From assembly GCA_964358645.1 (NCBI GenBank), contig CAYHPW010000082.1, positions 1 to 8,554 of the forward strand: 8,554 nucleotides of DNA. The letters run 5' to 3'. The notes beneath the pieces were generated by a model, which saw only the letters and a list, made by a program, of their open reading frames with translations, was not told the origin of the DNA and did not search any database. The position numbers and the translations under genes were made by a program. Below are positions 1 through 5,767 of this stretch, in pieces. Source of the stretch: JBBTDV01 sp038042605 (GTDB lineage: Bacteria > Bdellovibrionota > UBA1018). Every line of letters starts with the position of its first letter. Within the stretch, counting starts at the first letter, position 1.

Positions 1-60
1 CTCGAACCCGCGACCCTCAGCTTGGAAGGCTGATGCTCTAGCCAACTGAGCTACTCCCGC
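1..60 (-). tRNA. tRNA-Gly (UCC), partial at window edge
   Basis: The reverse complement begins with GCGGGAG at position 60, followed by a D-arm (AGCTCAGTTGGCTAGAGC), a 5-bp anticodon stem TCAGC/GCTGA around loop CTTCCAA (anticodon TCC, reading GGA), and the start of the T-arm (GGGTTCGAG). The T-arm 3' half and acceptor 3' strand lie beyond the left edge, so about 60 of roughly 76 nt are visible. It is the third tRNA of a minus-strand Thr-Tyr-Gly cluster, which in many proteobacteria continues into a second tRNA-Thr and tuf; that continuation is outside the window and is inferred. Confidence 0.95.
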
Positions 61-134
61 ACATAAGCTTCCATTGTCACCGTCTATAGCTATTTCACAA
101 GAACTATATCCATGTGAAACAGTGATAAACAAAA

Positions 135-217
135 TGGAGAGAGAAGGATTCGAACCTTCGAAGGCGTACGCCGCCAGATTTACAGTCTGGTCCCTTTGGC
201 CGCTTGGGTATCTCTCC
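135..217 (-). tRNA. tRNA-Tyr (GUA)
   Basis: On the minus strand the acceptor stem GGAGAGA (217-211) pairs with TCTCTCC (142-136), with discriminator A at 135. The anticodon stem CCAGA/TCTGG encloses loop CTGTAAA, anticodon GTA, which is Tyr. A long variable arm (about 14 nt) marks it as a class II tRNA, as expected for bacterial tRNA-Tyr. The T-arm is GAAGG-TTCGAAT-CCTTC. The bases after the discriminator are T-rich, so the 3' CCA is not encoded and must be added by CCA-adding enzyme. It lies 39 nt downstream of tRNA-Thr and 74 nt upstream of tRNA-Gly, consistent with one polycistronic tRNA transcript. Confidence 0.97.
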
Positions 218-256
218 AATAATAATGCTAATAATTTGGACTGGCGTGTACTTTAC

Positions 257-332
257 TGGAGCTGGAGAGGGGACTCGAACCCACGACCTGCGGTTTACAA
301 AACCGCTGCTCTACCAACTGAGCTACTCCAGC
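257..332 (-). tRNA. tRNA-Thr (UGU)
   Basis: The minus-strand acceptor GCTGGAG (332-326) pairs with CTCCAGC (267-261). The anticodon stem GCGGT/ACCGC holds loop TTTGTAA, anticodon TGT, reading ACA (Thr). The T-arm has the standard GTTCGAGTC core and the D-arm reads AGCTCAGTTGGTAGAGC. After the last acceptor base comes TCCA (260-257), so discriminator U and a 3' CCA appear to be encoded, unlike the neighbouring tRNA-Tyr. It is the first tRNA of the cluster and sits just downstream of a plausible promoter. Confidence 0.97.
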
Positions 333-349
333 CCAAATTGTTACTTTTT

Positions 350-380
350 AGTATAAGACAAGCCAAGCCTAGCCTTGCAA
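350..380 (-). promoter_or_regulatory. Candidate sigma70-type promoter for the tRNA cluster
   Basis: On the minus strand TTGCAA (380-375) and TATACT (355-350; five of six bases match TATAAT) are separated by 19 bp, slightly longer than ideal. The predicted start would fall about 10-15 nt before the tRNA-Thr 5' end at 332. A dedicated promoter is expected here because the upstream gene is on the opposite strand. The call rests on motif matching only. Confidence 0.4.
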
Positions 381-418
381 AAATTTCATTCTTTCCACAA
401 AAAGTCAACGAACAACTT

Positions 419-428
419 GACTTAAGTC
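419..428. promoter_or_regulatory. 10-bp perfect palindrome upstream of the amidotransferase gene
   Basis: GACTTAAGTC is a perfect palindrome 24 bp before the GTG start at 453 and overlaps a TTGACT (417-422) that resembles a -35 box on the plus strand. No good -10 box follows at 16-18 bp. It could be a regulator half-site pair between the tRNA promoter and the amidotransferase gene, but a 10-bp palindrome can easily arise by chance. Confidence 0.15.
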
Positions 429-452
429 GCTGTGTTAGAGCAAGAAAAATAA

Positions 453-1433
453 GTGTCCAAACCAATTCTAATAATACAACACGCACCCCACGAACCTCCC
501 GGTATCTTAATACGAATGCTTGAAAGCCAAGGGACTCAGTATTTATGGATATGTCCTTATAATGGCGAAAAATATCCTGATGTCGCTAATATTTCTGGTC
601 TCATCTCATTAGGCGGTCCAATGAGCGCCAACGACGAAACCTCACATGACTGGATCAAACCTGAATGTATCCTTCTGAAAAACAGCATCAGAGCAGGTCT
701 ACCCGTCACTGGAATTTGCCTTGGGGGACAACTTATAGCGAAAGCGCTTGGCGGAAGCGTGGAGAAAAACCACACAGCGGAACTTGGCTGGCACAGGATA
801 TTTCTTACAAAAATAGGATTGATGGATCCTATCCTTAGCGCTGCAGGTAATGATCCACTTGTATATCACTGGCACAACGATACCTTTTTGCTTCCACCAG
901 ACGGCGAGTTGCTTGCGCGCTCAGAAGCTTGTGAGCGACAAGCATTTAGGATTGGTGAAGCAGCATATGCATTTCAATTCCATCCGGAAGCAGATGCTCA
1001 ACTAGTCTATCAATGGCTATCAGCCCAAGAAACAGACGATGAAATAAGAAGGGCCATCAAAGCAAATAATGAAAGATCAGTTCAAGATCAGATTACACAG
1101 CGTTACTATACGTCCACTGGAGAACAATCAAGCCTACGGATAACAGCGGCGATTGGTGCACTCTTCAGGGATAAACCATCCACAAGATTGGATCCAGCGA
1201 TTGTACAAATCGCAGAAGAAGCACAAACCGGAAATGCCGACGTCTTATTGACATTTCATGGCTCTGGAGGCCTTGGGGTCGGGCTCACAGGCAAAATAAC
1301 CGGCTCTTTTATCTTATCTTCATTTAAGTTCCTGGTTTTTCAGGATGAAAAAAACAGTCTTTGGCCAATAAGGCTCGATGACGTGACCGGGCTAAAATTA
1401 ATCAGTAAAGATCTCACACAAGCCTTGAAATAA
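453..1433 (+). CDS. Class I glutamine amidotransferase (GMP-synthase-like) with C-terminal extension
   Basis: The 326-residue product is a probable cytoplasmic class I (triad) glutamine amidotransferase. The N-terminus PILIIQHAPHEPPG is typical of the stand-alone GMP-synthase-like amidotransferases. The nucleophile elbow GICLGGQ places the catalytic Cys at residue 89, and FQFHPEAD supplies His177 and Glu179, so the triad is intact. The GTG start is preferred because the next ATG (516) would delete the conserved first strand; only a weak purine-rich stretch precedes it. Family members are usually about 235-250 residues, so residues from about 245 onward form an extra region that I do not recognise, with a glycine-rich stretch (GSGGLGVGLTGKITG, 270-284) and predicted beta strands. 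Acceptor substrate is unknown. The gene is opposite in strand to all neighbours except the micro-gene at the far end, and its 3' end overlaps the rlmB 3' end by 20 bp. Confidence 0.88.
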   Translation: MSKPILIIQHAPHEPPGILIRMLESQGTQYLWICPYNGEKYPDVANISGLISLGGPMSANDETSHDWIKPECILLKNSIRAGLPVTGICLGGQLIAKALGGSVEKNHTAELGWHRIFLTKIGLMDPILSAAGNDPLVYHWHNDTFLLPPDGELLARSEACERQAFRIGEAAYAFQFHPEADAQLVYQWLSAQETDDEIRRAIKANNERSVQDQITQRYYTSTGEQSSLRITAAIGALFRDKPSTRLDPAIVQIAEEAQTGNADVLLTFHGSGGLGVGLTGKITGSFILSSFKFLVFQDEKNSLWPIRLDDVTGLKLISKDLTQALK

Positions 1434-2112
1434 GCACTCCAGCGGCAACTGAGACATTTAGTGAACCCACCTGTCCACGCGCTGGTACGGAACAAGTCAT
1501 ATCACACATATCACCAACCAAGCGCCTCATGCCCTTTCCCTCGCCACCCAATACAAGAAGCCAGGGACGGTCCGCTTTAACTTCTTCGATGCTCAACTTA
1601 GCATGCTCTGACGTCCCTAAAACCCAAAGACCCGCTTCCTTTGCTAGCTCCAGTGCGCGAGCAAGGTTTGTAGCGATAGAAAACGGAACATACTCAACGC
1701 CGCCACATGAAACATCATAAACCACGGCTGAAACAGGCGCTGAACGGGCCTCGCTAAGCAGAATCCCATTAACGCCGAAAAAAGCAGCCGTCCTGAATAT
1801 AGCGCCAATATTATGGGGATCTTGAATGCTATCCAAAGCCAGCCACAAACCCCGATCCTTGCCGGTTTCTTTTACTTTCGAAAAAAAGTCCTCCATACTA
1901 ATTGGTTTTCGTTCGCGAACAAGAAATGATCCTGTTCCGGGCCCTTCTTTAATCTGAATACCGTTCTCCTTAGCGCGCGTAAAAACGCGGTCCCAAATTC
2001 CATGCAGGCTATTCTTGCCGGTAGTTTTAGAAAATGTAGCTTGAAGAATATCTTGCGGTCTCGACTCCAGCACGGCGAGAATACTATGTGGATTAGTTAA
2101 AGAAATGGTCAT
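1414..2112 (-). CDS. rlmB: SpoU/TrmH-family 23S rRNA 2'-O-ribose methyltransferase, RlmB-type
   Basis: The 232-residue protein is predicted to transfer methyl from S-adenosylmethionine to a ribose 2'-OH in 23S rRNA (Gm2251 in E. coli). Residues 1-70 form a short substrate-binding domain. The catalytic SPOUT trefoil-knot domain follows with all three SpoU motifs: LALDSIQDPHNIGAIFRTA (91-109, with Asn101 and Arg107), LVLGGEGKGMRRLV (186-199, with Glu191) and SLNVSVAAGVLISRL (217-231). A TTG at 2121 in the same frame overlaps the pyrF stop, but ATG at 2112 is preferred because a GGCGGA Shine-Dalgarno-like sequence lies 9 nt upstream. It starts 5 nt after pyrF, so translation is probably coupled. 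The tRNA cluster beyond it is a common neighbour of rlmB. TrmH-like tRNA specificity cannot be excluded from sequence alone. Confidence 0.88.
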   Translation of the reverse strand: MTISLTNPHSILAVLESRPQDILQATFSKTTGKNSLHGIWDRVFTRAKENGIQIKEGPGTGSFLVRERKPISMEDFFSKVKETGKDRGLWLALDSIQDPHNIGAIFRTAAFFGVNGILLSEARSAPVSAVVYDVSCGGVEYVPFSIATNLARALELAKEAGLWVLGTSEHAKLSIEEVKADRPWLLVLGGEGKGMRRLVGDMCDMTCSVPARGQVGSLNVSVAAGVLISRLV

Positions 2113-2117
2113 AAAGT

Positions 2118-2831
2118 TCAATCCGCCAGTTGCTTCAAAATACTTTCAGTGCTCAACCTTGGGTCATTAGACTCAATAATCGGCCGCCCCACCACGATAG
2201 CATCGGCCCCGCCTTTTCTAGCCATTTCCGGCGTCATCACTCTTGCCTGGTCATCCGTACCAGAAGCAACTAGCCTTATTCCTGGAACAACAACGAAAAC
2301 TTTCGGCAAACGCTTTCTGATAAGCGGCAACTCAAGCGCCGAGCATATCAACCCGTCAACGCCCCACGAAACCGCATGTTCAGCCAAGCCGAGCACTGAA
2401 TCGCTAGTTTCAACGGCATGACCGGTCATGGCCTTTGTAACCTCAGCCCACCTTACGTCATCAAAAGACGTAAGAACCGTAACGCCAAGTAGCTTTGGTG
2501 AAATTGACGACGTTTCACTTAAAACATCACGAATGGCTTTTACCATCATGCTTCCGCCGGCAAGATGTACGGAAAACATTTCAACATGCATCAATGTGGC
2601 AAGTTTTGACGCCCTGGCTACCGTGTTTGGTATATCGTGAAATTTTAAATCCAGAAAAACACGCTTCTTACGATGAACAAGTTCCCTTACCACCTCATGC
2701 CCGCCACCTAAAAAAAGTTCGAACCCGACCTTAAAGATGACCGGTAAATCATCTAAAACATCCACAAACCGCATGGCTTTGTCAGGCCTCGGCATATCTA
2801 GAGCAACTATCAATTCAGTTGGGGTTTTCAT
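2118..2831 (-). CDS. pyrF: Orotidine 5'-phosphate decarboxylase
   Basis: The 237-residue protein decarboxylates OMP to UMP, the last step of de novo pyrimidine synthesis, as a cytoplasmic TIM-barrel dimer. The first strand LIVALD (7-12) is followed by the catalytic signature DLKFHDIPNT (61-70, with Asp61, Lys63, Asp66), the VHLAGG strand (88-93), VVPGIR (181-186) and the phosphate-binding end GGADAIVVGRPI (207-218). All expected active-site elements are present and length is normal. The start is taken at ATG 2831, 4 nt after the proS stop, because the family usually has only a few residues before the first strand; an in-frame TTG at 2852 would add seven residues and overlap proS. It lies between proS and rlmB in a tight operon. 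Confidence 0.95.
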   Translation of the reverse strand: MKTPTELIVALDMPRPDKAMRFVDVLDDLPVIFKVGFELFLGGGHEVVRELVHRKKRVFLDLKFHDIPNTVARASKLATLMHVEMFSVHLAGGSMMVKAIRDVLSETSSISPKLLGVTVLTSFDDVRWAEVTKAMTGHAVETSDSVLGLAEHAVSWGVDGLICSALELPLIRKRLPKVFVVVPGIRLVASGTDDQARVMTPEMARKGGADAIVVGRPIIESNDPRLSTESILKQLAD

Positions 2832-2835
2832 TATT

Positions 2836-4323
2836 CTAATAACTTCTAGCAAGAATTACGCGTAGAGCATCTATGCTGCCGTTTGTCTTATTTCCACAAA
2901 CTATACAGCCCGTATTGGTCTTGATTGGCAAATACTTATCATCAAGAAGCAAGCAGCGTATTGTTGCCTTGGTTTCTTCTTTTATTTTGGCTTCGCATTC
3001 TTTTGATTGACACCATGAGGTGGTGAAAAAACCTCCAACTTCGTCTATTTCCCTGACAAAATCAGAATATGTTTTAGCCTCATGCGTGTTTTTTTCGCGA
3101 GAAGCTCTCGCCTTATCAAGCAGATCACTTTGCATGGCAGCTAAACAAGACTCCACATTCTTGCCGACATGCTCATGCGACACCGCTTCTTTTTTTCCGC
3201 TATCCCGCCTCGTGACAACTACTTGGTTTTTTTCAAGGTCACGCGGCCCTATTTCAATGCGCACCGGCACGCCGATAAGTTCATACTCATGATACTTCCA
3301 ACCAGGTTGCTTTGACTCATCAGCATCAATATCAACAACGACGTCATATGGCAGTAGACGTGAATTACGGCAATATTCTCTTATGACATTCGCCACCTTA
3401 TCGGCCGCTTCAAGAACTCGTGGTTTGGCCGACGTATCCGCTAAAATTGGCACTATTACCACATGTGTTGATGCGAGCCTCGGCGGTAGAACAAGGCCTT
3501 TATCGTCAGAGTGTGTCATTATCACGCCGCCAATTAGACGTGTGGAAACACCCCAACTTGTTTGGTAAACCGTCTTAAGTTTACCATCCCTATCCAAAAA
3601 CTGTGTATTGAATGCTTTTGCAAAATTTGTTGAAAGATTATGGGACGTGCCAGCCTGCAGTGCCTTCTTGTCCTGCATCATTGCCTCTATAGAATATGTC
3701 CGCAGCGCTCCGGCAAATCTTTCGCTTTCGCTTTTCAATCCTTGAATCACCGGCATGGCAAGAACTTCTTCAGCGAACTCGGCATAAACTTTTAACATCT
3801 TCCTGGTTTCATCCTCGGCTTCTTCCGCCGAAGCATGACAGGTGTGGCCCTCCTGCCAAAGAAATTCTGTGGTTCTCAGAAACAGCCTGGTCCGCATCTC
3901 CCATCTTACAACATTCGCCCACTGGTTTATCATGAGCGGGAGATCACGGTACGACTGGACCCATTTTGCAAACATGCTGTTTATGATCGTCTCAGACGTG
4001 GGCCTTACTATAAGTTTTTCCTCAAGCTCTTTGGCGCCGGCATAAGTGACAACCGCGCACTGGGGGGAAAAACCTTCAACATGCTCGGCTTCTTTTTTCA
4101 TGAAACTTTCGGGGATAAAAAGCGGGAAGTAAGCATTCCTAGCGCCGGTGCCCTTGATCCGGCGATCGAGGTCTTGCTGAATACGCTCCCATATCGCATA
4201 GCCATTAGGCCTGATAACCATGCAGCCCTTGACGGGGCTGTAATCGGCCAAACGGGCGTTTATAACTATATCGTGGTACCACTGAGAAAAATCCTTATCC
4301 CTTGGAGTTATTTTTTCAGCCAT
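2836..4323 (-). CDS. proS: Prolyl-tRNA synthetase, archaeal/eukaryotic-like (type 3) form
   Basis: The 495-residue class II synthetase charges tRNA-Pro with proline. The N-terminal start (ITPRDKDFSQWYHDIV) is typical of the short ProRS form lacking the editing insertion found in the long bacterial form (about 570 residues). The class II core has the VRPTSE strand (106-111), motif 2 around RWEMRTRLFLRTTEFLWQEG (140-159), the ALQAGTSH proline-site stretch (221-228) and motif 3 in the segment ending LVLPPRLA (277-284). The anticodon-binding domain spans roughly 285-390. The C-terminal domain carries Cys438, Cys443, Cys473 and Cys476 in a zinc-site spacing, and the protein ends in the conserved Tyr. 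The ATG start has no good Shine-Dalgarno and lies partly in a small AT-rich stem-loop (4322-4336). It follows ntrX by 43 nt. Confidence 0.96.
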   Translation of the reverse strand: MAEKITPRDKDFSQWYHDIVINARLADYSPVKGCMVIRPNGYAIWERIQQDLDRRIKGTGARNAYFPLFIPESFMKKEAEHVEGFSPQCAVVTYAGAKELEEKLIVRPTSETIINSMFAKWVQSYRDLPLMINQWANVVRWEMRTRLFLRTTEFLWQEGHTCHASAEEAEDETRKMLKVYAEFAEEVLAMPVIQGLKSESERFAGALRTYSIEAMMQDKKALQAGTSHNLSTNFAKAFNTQFLDRDGKLKTVYQTSWGVSTRLIGGVIMTHSDDKGLVLPPRLASTHVVIVPILADTSAKPRVLEAADKVANVIREYCRNSRLLPYDVVVDIDADESKQPGWKYHEYELIGVPVRIEIGPRDLEKNQVVVTRRDSGKKEAVSHEHVGKNVESCLAAMQSDLLDKARASREKNTHEAKTYSDFVREIDEVGGFFTTSWCQSKECEAKIKEETKATIRCLLLDDKYLPIKTNTGCIVCGNKTNGSIDALRVILARSY

Positions 4324-4366
4324 ATTGAAACAATATTCCGCATCTGGTGCGGCTGCAAGTGCTCGT

Positions 4367-5764
4367 TCAGTTCTCTATGGAATATGACTTCATCTTACGA
4401 TGAAGGTGGCTGCGTTCCACGCCGAGTACCTGCGCGGTACGAGAAATATTCCAATCGTTTTCTTTAAGTGTCTTTATAATAAATTCCTTTTCAAATTCCT
4501 GCCTGGCATCCCGTAAATTCCGTGACGACGAGGAAGCAGCCTCCCCATCCATGGAAGCTTGCTCATCAAAAATGCCTAGGCCAAGAACCTCATCCTTCAA
4601 GTGGCTGAGTAATGAGGCAGCGGAAATTGGTTGTCCCTCTTCTGCATCAGATGTCAAAATAACGACTCTCTCCATAAGATTTCTTAACTCACGGACATTG
4701 CCTGGCCACTGATATGAGGTTAAAACTTGTAGCGCCTCTTGGTTAAGCTTACGATCCGCCCTACCATAAACAGACATGAACTCCTTTAAAAAATGACTAG
4801 CTAAAAGTTGGATATCTTCTTTCCTTTCCCTTAAAGGCGGGATAACGAAAGGGATCACCTTCAGCCTGTAAAACAAATCCTCCCTAAAATTACCTCTCTG
4901 GATCTCGAGTTTAAGATCCTTATTAGTAGCCGCGACCACTCGCACATCCACCACTATGGTTTGCGACCCGCCAACACGCTCAAATTTCTGTTCTTGTAGA
5001 ATTCTGAGAATCTTTGCCTGGGTCTTTAGGGACATATCACCTATTTCATCAAGAAAAAGAGTCCCGCCGTTCGCGATATCAAACTTGCCACGTCTGAGCT
5101 GCGTCGCACCTGTGAAAGATCCCTTCTCATGACCGAAGAGCTCGCTTTCGATAAGCTCCTCCGGGATAGCGGCACAGTTCACCTCCACAAAAGGTTTGTT
5201 GAAACGCGGAGAAAGGGCATGAATACTCTGGGCAACCAACTCTTTCCCAGTGCCATTTTCTCCGATTATCAGGACAGACCCGGTAGTAGGTGCCACACGG
5301 CGGATTAATTCCTTGATCTGCTTCATGGCAGAGCTTTCACCAACAAGATAACGGTTCTTGTCCACTCGCCTTCTCAAAGCCTGATTTTCCCTGGTAAGAT
5401 CCTGCACACTGGACGCGTTTTGAAGAAGTACAAGCAACTTTTCCAATGAAAGCGGTTTTTCGATAAAATCAAATGCGCCAAGCTTGGTTGCTTTCACGGC
5501 GGTTTCTATATTGCCATGCCCGGACATCATGATTACAAGTTGCTCTGGCCATTCAGTCTTTATCTGCCTTAGCACTTCGATCCCGTCCATTTCAGGCATC
5601 CAGATATCAAGTAAAACTATATCCGGACGTTCAGCCTTGATTAGTTCAACTGCTTCCTTACCTGAACCTGAAACAGCAACGCGATACCCTTCATCCTTAA
5701 GAGCACCGGTAAGTGATTTTCGTATTGGTTCTTCATCATCAACTATAAGAACTAAACGAGCCAT
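4367..5764 (-). CDS. ntrX: NtrX-type sigma54-dependent response regulator
   Basis: The 465-residue protein is the likely partner of the adjacent sensor kinase. The receiver domain (1-120) has acidic residues Asp9-Asp10, phosphoacceptor Asp53 (LLDIWMPEMDG), Ser81 and Lys103. The central AAA+ domain (about 138-375) has Walker A GENGTGKE (168-175), the L1 loop as GSFTGA (215-220, a variant of canonical GAFTGA), Walker B GGTLFLDE (233-240) and the FREDLFYRL and WPGNVREL motifs. The C-terminal Fis-type helix-turn-helix is at about 425-462 (NISRTAQVLGVERSHLHRKM). It is therefore expected to bind enhancer sites and activate sigma54 promoters when phosphorylated. A GGAG 9 nt upstream, inside the ntrY end, serves as ribosome binding site, and the gene starts 3 nt after ntrY. 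NtrX is chosen over NtrC because of the partner kinase; targets are unknown. Confidence 0.9.
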   Translation of the reverse strand: MARLVLIVDDEEPIRKSLTGALKDEGYRVAVSGSGKEAVELIKAERPDIVLLDIWMPEMDGIEVLRQIKTEWPEQLVIMMSGHGNIETAVKATKLGAFDFIEKPLSLEKLLVLLQNASSVQDLTRENQALRRRVDKNRYLVGESSAMKQIKELIRRVAPTTGSVLIIGENGTGKELVAQSIHALSPRFNKPFVEVNCAAIPEELIESELFGHEKGSFTGATQLRRGKFDIANGGTLFLDEIGDMSLKTQAKILRILQEQKFERVGGSQTIVVDVRVVAATNKDLKLEIQRGNFREDLFYRLKVIPFVIPPLRERKEDIQLLASHFLKEFMSVYGRADRKLNQEALQVLTSYQWPGNVRELRNLMERVVILTSDAEEGQPISAASLLSHLKDEVLGLGIFDEQASMDGEAASSSSRNLRDARQEFEKEFIIKTLKENDWNISRTAQVLGVERSHLHRKMKSYSIEN

Positions 5765-5767
5765 ACA

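Noticed and set aside
74..523. 149-codon open frame on the plus strand across the tRNA cluster
   Set aside because: It runs antisense through two complete tRNA genes and into the start of the amidotransferase gene in another frame; its translated content is reverse tRNA sequence.
2119..2121. TTG start for rlmB overlapping the pyrF stop
   Set aside because: The ATG at 2112 has a better-spaced Shine-Dalgarno-like sequence and loses only three non-conserved residues.
3835..4467. 210-codon plus-strand frame antisense to proS
   Set aside because: It lies on the complement of strongly conserved ProRS coding sequence and shows no protein family features.
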